DNA of 64,000 bases from positions 1 through 64,000 of IMG/VR virus record IMGVR_UViG_3300047445_000314. One strand, given 5' to 3'. A model generated the notes under the pieces. It had not been told where the DNA came from and did not search any database. It saw only the letters and a program-made list of their open reading frames with translations. Positions 37,216-45,199 of the stretch are shown piece after piece. The position numbers and the translations under genes are program-made. The DNA comes from a virus. Positions within the stretch are counted from its first letter, which is position 1; each line of letters opens with the position of its first letter.

Positions 37216-37875
37216 ATGATTGGTTTCAGCTTATCCTTCTGGTTGCCGGGTAACTTCAACACCGGCCGCGCGCTACTCAACTTCCTGCTGTGGCTTTTTG
37301 CAATTGATATCAAATACGACCCCGACCAGCGCAGCTTGATGCTGGTAGCCCGCTTGACCGGGGTCGAGCTGACCGTACGCATCGCCGGGGTAGACCGGGA
37401 GCTGGCACCCACTATACACGACGAAAACAGGGTCGATGGGCACCAAAAAGCAGCCGAAGAGTTCATCGAAAACATCAAAAAAGGCGCAGAAAGTAGTCAA
37501 AAATACGCGGAAAGCAGCCAAAACACCGATAAAAGCACCAAAATACGCGTCAGAGCGGTCGATAACGATGGAAATGTGCGCGCCAGCACAGAAACACACG
37601 AAAACGGAGGCAAAGGAGGGCCAGTCACCGATGCACCGAAATGGGCGCGCGAGCTGATGCGCAAGGGTGCGTCGCTGATCCTGATGAACCGCAACATCGT
37701 TGACGAGCAGGAGTACAGCTTCCGACTACCCATCCCCGCCAGCGCGCTGGCCCTGGAGATCGGCTCGGTGGCGGTATTCGGCACCGAAGACAACCATATC
37801 CTGTGCAAGGTCACCGGCTACCGCGAGGAAGAGGATGACGGCAGGCTATATTACTACACGAAAACTAAGCTGTAA
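37216..37875 (+). CDS. Membrane-anchored hypothetical protein, 219 aa
   Basis: The hydrophobic N-terminus (MIGFSLSFWLPGNFNTGR, then LLNFLLWLFAI) suggests membrane association. A Lys/Ser-rich linker follows and then a beta-rich C-terminal domain. The ATG at 37216 after ACGGAGATTATC is preferred to 37165. Dyad copy 21 is inside the gene. Confidence 0.75.
   Translation: MIGFSLSFWLPGNFNTGRALLNFLLWLFAIDIKYDPDQRSLMLVARLTGVELTVRIAGVDRELAPTIHDENRVDGHQKAAEEFIENIKKGAESSQKYAESSQNTDKSTKIRVRAVDNDGNVRASTETHENGGKGGPVTDAPKWARELMRKGASLILMNRNIVDEQEYSFRLPIPASALALEIGSVAVFGTEDNHILCKVTGYREEEDDGRLYYYTKTKL
37297..37314 (-). repeat. 18-bp dyad copy 21, inside a gene
   Basis: TTTGCAATTGATATCAAA, read in frame as FAIDIK. 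Confidence 0.75.
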
Positions 37876-37884
37876 GGAGGTAGC

Positions 37885-38238
37885 ATGCCTATCACTCACG
37901 AAAAACCGTTGACGCTAGAACAGATCGAAACGCAGATCGCCTGTCACAGCAAGGTGGTTCAGAAATGGCGCGACCATCTGGATGAGTACCACCGCAACTC
38001 CACGATAGCCTGCCCGACCTGCAAGCAGGAGCACAAGTTGCGCGACCTCATCTATCTCCAAACCCACTACTACCATGACCCGGTAGGCTGTATCGGTGGG
38101 GATTACTGGAGCAACGACGAGGGGCAGGCGGACTGTATCACGCCGGGCTGCAAGGCGCGCTGGCGCTTCTACAACAATCCCGATGTCGTTGCTAAGAAGA
38201 AGTATTTCGGAAAAGTAGTGGACGTCTACGACAAGTAG
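37885..38238 (+). CDS. Zinc-binding protein, 117 aa
   Basis: IACPTCKQEHKLRDLIYLQT and CITPGCKARW give two Cys pairs; HYYHDPVGCIGGDYW lies between. A common layout of phage zinc proteins with unknown role. ATG after TAAGGAGGTAGC. Confidence 0.8.
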   Translation: MPITHEKPLTLEQIETQIACHSKVVQKWRDHLDEYHRNSTIACPTCKQEHKLRDLIYLQTHYYHDPVGCIGGDYWSNDEGQADCITPGCKARWRFYNNPDVVAKKKYFGKVVDVYDK

Positions 38239-38256
38239 TTTGCAATCAACTTCAAA
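38239..38256 (+). repeat. 18-bp dyad copy 22
   Basis: TTTGCAATCAACTTCAAA, starting at the base after the preceding stop codon. Confidence 0.85.
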
Positions 38257-38264
38257 GGAAAACC

Positions 38265-38480
38265 ATGCTGCGACTTACCTACCATAAAAACCGCAAATTC
38301 GTGAAGGTCGGCGACGCCGTGTATGACACCGAAGACCAGCCCGTCACCGTACGCGAGATTGTCCGGCCCGACGCCGTGCAATGGCCCGAAGGGCGGGTAG
38401 CCCTGGAGTGCGTCAAGACCGGCGTGATCGCCTTGTACGATGTCAGCATTATCCGTGCCCACTGGAAAGAAGAAGCATGA
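38265..38480 (+). CDS. Small beta-barrel-like protein, 71 aa
   Basis: FVKVGDAVYDTEDQPVTVRE and VALECVKTGVIALYDVSII read as a small barrel. ATGA overlap with the cupin-like gene. Confidence 0.76.
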   Translation: MLRLTYHKNRKFVKVGDAVYDTEDQPVTVREIVRPDAVQWPEGRVALECVKTGVIALYDVSIIRAHWKEEA

Positions 38481-39016
38481 AACTCTTTGACTACATCGTC
38501 GACCGCCTGATCGCGCGGGCGCAAAAGACACCCTACTTTACTCTACCCGGCTACATGGAACGTTTCTGGCTAGTACCCTATACCCGCGTCGGCTCGCACA
38601 GCGCGATGGATGGCGTCGGTCCGGTCTCACCATGGAAGCGCCCGCTCTCGCGCGCCGTCCAGCTCCTCAATATCGCCGCGCGCATCCACCACATCCTGCG
38701 CTCCGACCTGGACCGCCACATGCACAACCACCCATGGTGGTATGTCACCGTTATCTTGCGCGGCGGCTACTACGAGGTCACCCCGCTATACGATATGTGG
38801 GGCGATTACGTCTGCGATATCCGCGAATGGCACGGACCCGGCAGCGTCCTGTTCCGGCGCGCAAATTCTCTGCACCGGATAGAGATACCGGCAGGACAGA
38901 CGGCATGGACTTTGTTCATCACCGGCAAGTACAGCAATAGCTGGGGCTTCGCGGAGGACATGGACCGGCCCGACGAGATCACGCCGTACAGAGAGTATCT
39001 AGACGCCAAGAAATAA
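38477..39016 (+). CDS. Cupin-like protein, 179 aa
   Basis: RHMHNHPWWYVTVILRGGYY (near residue 77), then HGPGSVLFRRANSLHRIEIP and AWTLFITGK give the two cupin motifs with His ligands (HxHxH type). Probably a met-al-binding barrel. No substrate can be deduced. Similar proteins occur in many phages. Confidence 0.78.
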   Translation: MKLFDYIVDRLIARAQKTPYFTLPGYMERFWLVPYTRVGSHSAMDGVGPVSPWKRPLSRAVQLLNIAARIHHILRSDLDRHMHNHPWWYVTVILRGGYYEVTPLYDMWGDYVCDIREWHGPGSVLFRRANSLHRIEIPAGQTAWTLFITGKYSNSWGFAEDMDRPDEITPYREYLDAKK

Positions 39017-39035
39017 AAGCCGCAAGTAGTCCGAT

Positions 39036-39053
39036 TTTGCAGTTAATTGCAAA
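39036..39053 (-). repeat. 18-bp dyad copy 23
   Basis: TTTGCAGTTAATTGCAAA, 11 bp before the ATG at 39064; followed by GAGG. Confidence 0.8.
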
Positions 39054-39063
39054 GAGGCACGCG

Positions 39064-39399
39064 ATGGACAGTATGCTACACCTCCTTAGAGGGCTGGTTA
39101 TCCCAGTATTCAAGCATGTCCACCGCGCGCTCGACCAGCGCCGCAAGCCTGCCGGACACGCGCTGGATGCACGCCTGGTCGCGGCGATCCGCTGGGATTA
39201 TGAACACGGTGCGATGAGCAAATGCGCGGTGGCGCGCAAGTACCGGCTGGTGGTCGGCCGCAACAACGTCCTTGGCATAGTCAATGGGCGGGTCCGGCCG
39301 GAAGTAGTTGCCAAACAGGACGATCTGGCATGGAGCAAACGAACATGGAACAGCGACCCGAGCAGTGGACGGAACATAGTACGAGGAGGGAAGCAATGA
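39064..39399 (+). CDS. Helix-turn-helix protein, 111 aa
   Basis: LDARLVAAIRWDYEHGAMSK followed by CAVARKYRLVVGRNNVLGIV is the helix-turn-helix found with phage HNH enzymes. Basic N-terminus. Probably binds DNA. Confidence 0.75.
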   Translation: MDSMLHLLRGLVIPVFKHVHRALDQRRKPAGHALDARLVAAIRWDYEHGAMSKCAVARKYRLVVGRNNVLGIVNGRVRPEVVAKQDDLAWSKRTWNSDPSSGRNIVRGGKQ

Positions 39400-39581
39400 A
39401 CATCTCGATGTACAACCCTGATTTCAACCTGCGCGTCAACTGGACATATCTATGGCGCAAGTTGCATTGCCTGAACGCGATGGATCAATGGACCAACTGG
39501 GAACGGCACTACGAGCGCGACGTCGACGCCGGGTACTGTCTTGATCGCTACAACCTGGAGGATGCATTATGGAAGAATTGA
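39396..39581 (+). CDS. Hypothetical protein, 61 aa
   Basis: Trp-rich (WTYLWRKLHCLNAMDQWTNW). ATGA overlap upstream and a 13-nt overlap downstream. Confidence 0.7.
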   Translation: MNISMYNPDFNLRVNWTYLWRKLHCLNAMDQWTNWERHYERDVDAGYCLDRYNLEDALWKN

Positions 39582-39922
39582 AATCAATTGCAAACGACGA
39601 GGAATTCACACGGCTTTTTCAAGATCTACTCCTGTATGAATCCCCATTCCAGCTCTCGGTGCGTACAGCACTCCTTACTAACTACATCGACCAGCGCACC
39701 GCCAAGCGCATCGAAGAAGAAGTCGAGCGGTATAGCCACACCCGTCGCTGCGTCGACTTGTCCAAGTTGGAAATCCCGCTGACCTTTTGCGGGGAGGACA
39801 TGGTGCGCCTCAAGGACGTCGCGACCTTGTGCCAGGATAGTCCGGATATGTTCGTCCTGGATGATAGCCAGCCGCTCTACAAATACGAGCCGCCCAGGCT
39901 GGACCCGGATTGGGGGGATTGA
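39569..39922 (+). CDS. Hypothetical protein, 117 aa
   Basis: Residues 4-9 (LKSIAN) are encoded by dyad copy 24. The rest is helical and acidic. Starts inside the previous gene. No family recognised. Confidence 0.74.
   Translation: MEELKSIANDEEFTRLFQDLLLYESPFQLSVRTALLTNYIDQRTAKRIEEEVERYSHTRRCVDLSKLEIPLTFCGEDMVRLKDVATLCQDSPDMFVLDDSQPLYKYEPPRLDPDWGD
39577..39594 (+). repeat. 18-bp dyad copy 24, inside a gene
   Basis: ATTGAAATCAATTGCAAA. Lies in the overlap of two genes and just after the start codon at 39569. Confidence 0.75.
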
Positions 39923-39932
39923 GCATGGAAAA

Positions 39933-39950
39933 TTTGAAACCAATTGCATA
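39933..39950 (+). repeat. 18-bp dyad copy 25
   Basis: TTTGAAACCAATTGCATA. Just after an ATG at 39925 that would encode it, and before the better start at 39976. Confidence 0.65.
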
Positions 39951-39975
39951 TATCACCCAGCGTGAAGGAGTAAGC

Positions 39976-40170
39976 ATGGATATCGACGAGTACATCCGGG
40001 GGCTGTCCGACGAGGAACTGCGCGAGGCGGTTGTCACGGTCAGGGAGGATTTGGCGGAAGCCGCCGCCGACCATAACGGCTCGGAATGGCACGAGGCCTG
40101 CTTCGCGGCGGCCATGATTGTCGCGCTGGAAGTCGAGCGGCGCGGGATGGTTTTGAACGTAATACACTAG
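39976..40170 (+). CDS. Hypothetical acidic protein, 64 aa
   Basis: ATG after GAAGGAGTAAGC. An upstream ATG at 39925 would add 17 residues encoded partly by the dyad. Helical and acidic (DEYIRGLSDEELREAVVTVR). Confidence 0.74.
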   Translation: MDIDEYIRGLSDEELREAVVTVREDLAEAAADHNGSEWHEACFAAAMIVALEVERRGMVLNVIH

Positions 40171-40179
40171 GAGAGTAAA

Positions 40180-41184
40180 TTGAACGCAGAACAGATCAAG
40201 GACGCGCGTGAGGCATTGGACAGCATGGATGACTACGCGCGCATGGAAACCGGTATTAATGCCATCGGCCCGCGCAATGTATTAGAGGCGTTTATCGCTT
40301 CGGCGGAGGCCACCATTGACGCGTCGGACGATCTGTCTGCGCAAATGGACGCGGCGGAGGAGCGAGCATCCTTGTACGATGACGATCTGCGCGACGCGAT
40401 CAAGACCGATGTGATGAACAGCTTCTACGCGGGGGTGGCCTGGGCGCGCGCAAACCCCCTCCCCGCACCTGTATCTCTAGCCGAGCGGTTAGGCAAACAA
40501 TGGGAGGAAAATCGGCAATTCGACCGCGATGCTATCAAGGCAACGCTTACCAAATTGGAGTCCACCTTTCAGGCGCAGCAGGGCTGTCACTTCCCCCTGT
40601 GCGAATCCCCGGAAGAACAGCAGACTATCGCAGCCCAAGTGCATGCCGAGCTATATACCGGGGCGCAGGATGGTCCGGGTACACCATCCGCGCGCTTAGG
40701 CGGCATCCTCTCAAGACTGTCGGAGATTTTTCCTGATCTGCACAATCAGTTTGCAGCAGCGCCGCCAGAGATTGCCTATCTTGAGCGAATAGCAGCCCTC
40801 CAGTCGCAGCAGGATATTGCCCATTGCCGTGATATTACAGTGGCATACGCAATCCGGGACTGGTACGCAACGCAATGGCCGGAACGTGATTTTTGTGTCG
40901 AACACACCGATCTGGTAAAGGCAATTGCAGCCCTCAAAGCGCAGCAGGGATCATGCGACGAATGCGGGAAGAAGCAGGCTGATGGCTGGGCGCTTTACTG
41001 CGTTGAATGTGGCGCGCTGGCGCAGCAGGGTTGTAGCTTTCCCCTCTGTGAATCAGCGGAGGAACAGCAGCGCATTGCGGCACAAGTACAACATCTACTC
41101 TACAACGCCAAGATCGAAAACGTGCATTTGCGCGTGCGCGCTGAGAAAGCAGAGGCGGCGCTGGCGGCACGGGAGGGTAAATGA
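40180..41184 (+). CDS. Protein with internal LCES repeats, 334 aa
   Basis: TTG start after TAGGAGAGTAAA. CHFPLCESPEEQQTIAAQV and CSFPLCESAEEQQRIAAQV are two copies about 145 residues apart. A zinc-like CDECGKK...CVECGAL lies between. Helical ends. The repeat module is known in several phages but has no assigned role. ATGA overlap with the next gene. Confidence 0.78.
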   Translation: MNAEQIKDAREALDSMDDYARMETGINAIGPRNVLEAFIASAEATIDASDDLSAQMDAAEERASLYDDDLRDAIKTDVMNSFYAGVAWARANPLPAPVSLAERLGKQWEENRQFDRDAIKATLTKLESTFQAQQGCHFPLCESPEEQQTIAAQVHAELYTGAQDGPGTPSARLGGILSRLSEIFPDLHNQFAAAPPEIAYLERIAALQSQQDIAHCRDITVAYAIRDWYATQWPERDFCVEHTDLVKAIAALKAQQGSCDECGKKQADGWALYCVECGALAQQGCSFPLCESAEEQQRIAAQVQHLLYNAKIENVHLRVRAEKAEAALAAREGK

Positions 41185-41393
41185 ACAACCTTCGATACTA
41201 CATCGATCCCGACCTGCTGGAGAAAGAGAAAGCCATGTACACCGAGGTAGTAATAGGTGGCAACGGCTTCTTTGCAGGCTGCAAGATATATATTGACCCT
41301 ACGTTGCCGATCGACACCATTGAATGGCGCGGGGCTAACCGCGTACGCCTGAACATCCGTACAGGCGAAATCACTGTAACGGAAAGGGAATAA
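41181..41393 (+). CDS. Hypothetical protein, 70 aa
   Basis: Beta-rich (GFFAGCKIYIDPTLPIDTIE). Coupled to the preceding gene. No family recognised. Confidence 0.74.
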   Translation: MNNLRYYIDPDLLEKEKAMYTEVVIGGNGFFAGCKIYIDPTLPIDTIEWRGANRVRLNIRTGEITVTERE

Positions 41394-41396
41394 ATC

Positions 41397-41642
41397 ATGA
41401 CACTCGACGACCTGCGCAACAGCTACCCTTACACCGCCTCCCGGCGCAAAACCACGCGCCATCAGTTTGTACTGACCACCGAGCAGCTTTGCCAATTGCG
41501 CAAAGTACACGAGGACCTGGGCGAAAAGGAGATCAACCTGCACCTGTGGTGGGCGCAGCTAGGGGAGCAACTCGGTTTCAAATGGTGGACCATGAAAGTG
41601 GTCACCGCGCAGCCGCTGACCTTTACGGCGGAACTTAGTTAA
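41397..41642 (+). CDS. Hypothetical protein, 81 aa
   Basis: Basic and helical first half, Trp-rich end. No family recognised. Followed by a dyad and a promoter-like sequence. Confidence 0.74.
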   Translation: MTLDDLRNSYPYTASRRKTTRHQFVLTTEQLCQLRKVHEDLGEKEINLHLWWAQLGEQLGFKWWTMKVVTAQPLTFTAELS

Positions 41643-41656
41643 TTCTCTTTCGGAAA

Positions 41657-41684
41657 GAACCTGCTTGCCATAAAATACAGGTTC
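41657..41684. promoter_or_regulatory. 7-bp dyad around a -10 box
   Basis: GAACCTG (41657) and CAGGTTC (41678), perfect, with TAAAAT (41671-41676) between them. Possible operator of the following gene. Confidence 0.5.
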
Positions 41685-41712
41685 CGACCGAAGTGCATCC
41701 CAAGAGGTTGCC

Positions 41713-41889
41713 ATGAAGAAGTTACTGAATGTCCTGTACCGCGCGAGTCTCCGGGTAGATATGCTGGCGGCTACCGCCACCGATAGCCTCATTGACTGGC
41801 TTAACAATCCCAGCTCCGACCGCTGGGTCGATCGCTTTATCCTCGGCACCCTGGTGGCTATTGTCACCGTCGTCGCGGTTCTCTGGTGA
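41713..41889 (+). CDS. Small membrane protein, 58 aa
   Basis: C-terminal membrane helix FILGTLVAIVTVVAVLW after a basic amphipathic N-terminus. Tail-anchored layout. AGAGGTTGCC before the ATG. Confidence 0.7.
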   Translation: MKKLLNVLYRASLRVDMLAATATDSLIDWLNNPSSDRWVDRFILGTLVAIVTVVAVLW

Positions 41890-41896
41890 GACGACC

Positions 41897-42064
41897 ATGA
41901 AACCACCGCAAAACGGCACCCAGGACGAGTTCAGTGAGGCCTCGCTACGTACCCTGACCACCGCCAAGCCCATGTCCAGGGAAGAACATAAAGCCATCCA
42001 GCAACAACGTATCAAAGCCCGCCGCGACAACGAGGACCGGGCCATGGAAAGGGAAATAAAATGA
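41897..42064 (+). CDS. Small charged protein, 55 aa
   Basis: Helical and highly charged (EEHKAIQQQRIKARRDNEDR). ATGA overlap with the next gene. Confidence 0.68.
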   Translation: MKPPQNGTQDEFSEASLRTLTTAKPMSREEHKAIQQQRIKARRDNEDRAMEREIK

Positions 42065-42267
42065 TGCCGATGCCTGCCCCGATCACCACCGCCACCTATT
42101 GCCGGGAATGCGCGAAGCGGCTCACATCGCTTTCCGCAGAGACACACTACGTACGTTGCCGTGGCCGCAACCCATACAACCGGGCATGGGAGACCAAAAA
42201 TATCCCCATGCCTTTTTGCGATGCAGCATGTTTTAAGAAGTACCAGCGCAGCGCCGACGAAGATTGA
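42061..42267 (+). CDS. Cys-rich protein, 68 aa
   Basis: YCRECAKRL and FCDAACFKKY give a zinc-binding pair around a basic middle. No family recognised. Confidence 0.76.
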   Translation: MMPMPAPITTATYCRECAKRLTSLSAETHYVRCRGRNPYNRAWETKNIPMPFCDAACFKKYQRSADED

Positions 42268-42280
42268 AATTGATTGCAAC
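42263..42280 (-). repeat. 18-bp dyad copy 26
   Basis: ATTGAAATTGATTGCAAC. Overlaps the stop codon at 42265 and is followed by CCAAGGAG. Confidence 0.7.
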
Positions 42281-42295
42281 TCCAAGGAGAGCAGC

Positions 42296-42595
42296 ATGGA
42301 CAGCGAAGAGGGGCGGGGCGGCATACGGATCATCCGTACGCTGGTATGTAGCGGATGTACGATGTGTTGCGTCGCCGACCCAGTTACCGGCAAGCCCAAG
42401 CAGAACCTGCACTACCTATCCTGCGAGGATATCACCGAGGGTAGCGGTCAGCGCCTGGCCATGACCAATGAGGGGCAGCATAGCCACGCCGAGTTCCTGT
42501 TCAACGCGTATTGGGGTACGCTGGATTGGCATCAGCACGTCAGCCGTATCGTTGCCTCTGAGATATGGCACGCCTCCGCTGATCATCTCAAATAG
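42296..42595 (+). CDS. Hypothetical protein with Cys cluster, 99 aa
   Basis: LVCSGCTMCCVADPVTGK has CxxCxxCC. His-rich second half. Metal binding is likely. ATG after AAGGAGAGCAGC. Confidence 0.76.
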   Translation: MDSEEGRGGIRIIRTLVCSGCTMCCVADPVTGKPKQNLHYLSCEDITEGSGQRLAMTNEGQHSHAEFLFNAYWGTLDWHQHVSRIVASEIWHASADHLK

Positions 42596-42655
42596 CCACC
42601 GACGATATATAATTGTTCTATGGGAATCATTGAACATAGACAACCAGGAGATAAC

Positions 42656-42910
42656 ATGCCGACACCCTATTTTTGCAGTAACCGCTCGCGCCCCGACCCG
42701 GCGCGCAAGCTCCTGGTACAAGATGGGTACATCACCGTCCGCGTGGCGGGATTGCACGGAGTCGTTACCTTGCGTCAGCCCAATATGGTTGAGGTAGCGT
42801 GCCCAAATACTACCGATTGCCAGTATGACCGGAGCGCACTGGATGCGCGCTGCGCAGGCTGTAACAATGCTCCCCATTTGCGCATCCCGCAGCATGAGGT
42901 GACAGCATGA
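42656..42910 (+). CDS. Hypothetical protein, 84 aa
   Basis: ATG after CCAGGAGATAAC. VACPNTTDCQYDRSALDARC and AGCNN are Cys-rich. A TATAAT-like box lies near 42607. Overlaps the next gene by 4 nt. Confidence 0.74.
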   Translation: MPTPYFCSNRSRPDPARKLLVQDGYITVRVAGLHGVVTLRQPNMVEVACPNTTDCQYDRSALDARCAGCNNAPHLRIPQHEVTA

Positions 42911-43662
42911 GCGAAGACCACGACAAGGCTACCCAGTTCGCCCTGACTTTAGGCGACACGCTCTCGGACAGCACGGTCGCCACGGTGATCGGCGCGGAGT
43001 TTCCGTCGCTCTCCAACGTAGCCAGGACCGACGAGCTGTTCCGTGCCGGGTATGTCTCCGGCAGTCATGATACCTACCTGCAAATCCAGCCGCGCTGCGC
43101 CGAGATGGGGCGGGTACTGAAAAACATGTATCTGATGCTTCAGAAGATGATCCCGGCGCAGGACAACCTGGAACATCTGAACGACCTGATCGCCTTGCGC
43201 TGCGAGATCGCAGGCTACCTGGTCAGCGAGAGCGAGAGCATCCTGCTTGCGGCGCGCTTGAAACTGGCGCGCATGTCCGGCGTACCGCAGGAATACGTGG
43301 ATGGTACGGTACTTATCTCCGATATCCCGCCCGACGCCCTGCAAGAGATCGGCCGCATCATGGCCAAAGCCAACCCGCGTAGCTGGTCGATCTTTGCACT
43401 GAGTAACGGCGAGCAAGGCAAGAATGGCAACCTGACCTACGAGGAGATGCAGCACAATTGCCACAACGGTCGGCAGTACACCATGCCGGACAAGAGCGCC
43501 TTTCCCGAGCAACTAAAACGCTTCGGGGCCGGGCAGGTGCGTCATGTGCGCAAGATGTACCGCGACGTGCAAGCCAGCATGCAGCGCTACCAGGACATCC
43601 ATGAAAGCGATGCCAAAGTCGTCACCGACAGCGTTCTACAGCGCGCGGGCCAGAAAGGATAG
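42907..43662 (+). CDS. Hypothetical protein, 251 aa
   Basis: Mostly helical, with a conserved-looking central segment (HLNDLIALRCEIAGYLVSES). One of the larger accessory proteins. No family recognised. ATGA overlap with the preceding gene. Confidence 0.78.
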   Translation: MSEDHDKATQFALTLGDTLSDSTVATVIGAEFPSLSNVARTDELFRAGYVSGSHDTYLQIQPRCAEMGRVLKNMYLMLQKMIPAQDNLEHLNDLIALRCEIAGYLVSESESILLAARLKLARMSGVPQEYVDGTVLISDIPPDALQEIGRIMAKANPRSWSIFALSNGEQGKNGNLTYEEMQHNCHNGRQYTMPDKSAFPEQLKRFGAGQVRHVRKMYRDVQASMQRYQDIHESDAKVVTDSVLQRAGQKG

Positions 43663-43665
43663 GCC

Positions 43666-44121
43666 ATGCTGCAAGTCGACACAATCGAGAGGATGAAGGG
43701 CGGGCATTTAGTCAGCCATTATCTCTTATCCTCCTACGCCTACTACCTGATGTCGGCCTCGCCCTTGAGCGACGCCGCCTTCGACCGGCTCTGCGCGCGC
43801 CTACTGCGCGAGTACGACACTATCGAGCATCCACACAAGCACATCATCGACAAGGAACACCTGCAAGCCGGGACCGGCTACTACCTGCGCGACGAGGACT
43901 ACCCGCGCATGGTCACCTCCGGCATGGATGCCTATCTCGCCAAGTGTGCCTCCGGCCAGATGGCCAAGGATTTGGAACCGTATCTTCTGCCGACCGGCAC
44001 CGCCCGGCCCTCGCCGCGCGTGGCGCGCACCCCCCGGCCGTCCGTAGCACCTGCCCCCGTCGTAGTAATACCCGCACCTGCACCAACTCGTATCCGTCGC
44101 ACACCGAGAGGAACATCATGA
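43666..44121 (+). CDS. LigA-related N-terminal-domain protein, 151 aa
   Basis: YYLMSASPLSDAAFDRLCAR resembles the Ia domain of NAD-dependent DNA ligase (YY..d.P..sD..yD.L..eL). The adenylation domain is missing, so it is not a ligase. Similar ligase-related small proteins occur in phages. The C-terminus is Pro/Arg-rich and disordered. Confidence 0.7.
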   Translation: MLQVDTIERMKGGHLVSHYLLSSYAYYLMSASPLSDAAFDRLCARLLREYDTIEHPHKHIIDKEHLQAGTGYYLRDEDYPRMVTSGMDAYLAKCASGQMAKDLEPYLLPTGTARPSPRVARTPRPSVAPAPVVVIPAPAPTRIRRTPRGTS

Positions 44122-44573
44122 ACCGCACCGTCCACAGCATCATGCACCGTCCTATTTCCACCTTCGCACAACAACTGATCGACAAAACGGAGAAACCCAT
44201 GGCACGCATCACCTATGACGGCCTGTTGTTGCAGGCGCACATCGCCCCCGGCACCACCATGACGCTAGTACAGATCGCCACGGACTTATTCATGGTGGAG
44301 GAGGACCGCGAACCGAGCAAGGTCGCCATGTGCCGGGCGCGCAGGGCCGCGTTGAACCTGGTCACCATGGGGCAGGCCACCGCCCACCCCAGCAGACACG
44401 ACATGACCCGCATACGCTCCGTCGCGCCGCAGGGCACGCAGTTATCCGCCCTGATGAACCTCGGCGTGCGGCAGGCGATCACCCACCGCCTGGAAGACGA
44501 GGATGCCGCAGCGGACCTGTCCTATCCGGACGTTGCCATAGAGACCCAAGTGGTCGCGCCAGCCACCCCATAA
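44118..44573 (+). CDS. Hypothetical protein, 151 aa
   Basis: ATGA overlap. The middle has a winged-helix-like stretch (ATDLFMVEEDREPSKVAMCR, then RRAALNLVTMGQATAH). DNA binding is possible. No family recognised. Confidence 0.72.
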   Translation: MNRTVHSIMHRPISTFAQQLIDKTEKPMARITYDGLLLQAHIAPGTTMTLVQIATDLFMVEEDREPSKVAMCRARRAALNLVTMGQATAHPSRHDMTRIRSVAPQGTQLSALMNLGVRQAITHRLEDEDAAADLSYPDVAIETQVVAPATP

Positions 44574-44589
44574 AACAGCCGGGCTATGC

Positions 44590-44595
44590 TATAAT
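44590..44595 (+). promoter_or_regulatory. -10 box TATAAT
   Basis: CTATGCTATAATGTACCCAA, 45 bp before the ATG at 44640. Confidence 0.6.
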
Positions 44596-44639
44596 GTACC
44601 CAATGAAGCAGTAATCCACCCCCACCACGAGGAGCGCAT

Positions 44640-45035
44640 ATGCAAGTCGCAAAAACAAACAAGCAGCAAGCAGAGATCGACGAAATTTTCGCGATGATGG
44701 AGCAGGCCATCCGCCTGAATGACTACGGCTCGGACGACTTGCTGTATATGGTCGCCGACCTGATCCCGGTCAACCCGACGCTGGCCTCGGCGATTGCGCA
44801 ACATGCGGGAGACTTCATGAAAAACGACGCAGTCGCCGGAGAGACCACCTGGACCGATATCGTGGTCGAGGCCTACCGCCGCGCTTTGTTCGACCTGGAA
44901 AAGTCGCCGCTGTACGGCACCGGCTACATGGTCAATAAGATTGACGCCATGCGCGCCTTCGTCACCCATTACATCAGCAACCACTCCCTGGAAGCGTCCG
45001 GGGGCGGTCATGCCGTCGCCGAGCACGTACAGTAA
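44640..45035 (+). CDS. Hypothetical protein, 131 aa
   Basis: Helical, acidic first half; an aromatic middle (YGTGYMVNKIDAMRAFV). No family recognised. Confidence 0.77.
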   Translation: MQVAKTNKQQAEIDEIFAMMEQAIRLNDYGSDDLLYMVADLIPVNPTLASAIAQHAGDFMKNDAVAGETTWTDIVVEAYRRALFDLEKSPLYGTGYMVNKIDAMRAFVTHYISNHSLEASGGGHAVAEHVQ

Positions 45036-45044
45036 GGAAGCAGC

Positions 45045-45176
45045 ATGAAAAAGCACGTACTCCCCATCGCCGTCATCGCCGCACTGGCTATCTCAGCCTA
45101 CATCGAGGTCGGCCTGTGGCGCGAATGCCGTCAGACAGGCAGCATCCTGTATTGCATGCGCGTATTGGGTAATTAA
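45045..45176 (+). CDS. Small membrane protein, 43 aa (possible lysis accessory)
   Basis: KKHVLPIAVIAALAISAYIE is an N-terminal membrane helix, followed by LWRECRQTGSILYCMRV, a layout seen in short phage membrane proteins. It directly precedes the peptidase-like gene, so a holin-like or spanin-like role is possible but unproven. Confidence 0.65.
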   Translation: MKKHVLPIAVIAALAISAYIEVGLWRECRQTGSILYCMRVLGN

Positions 45177-45199
45177 AGGTAAAATAGCAGGAGGGTTCC

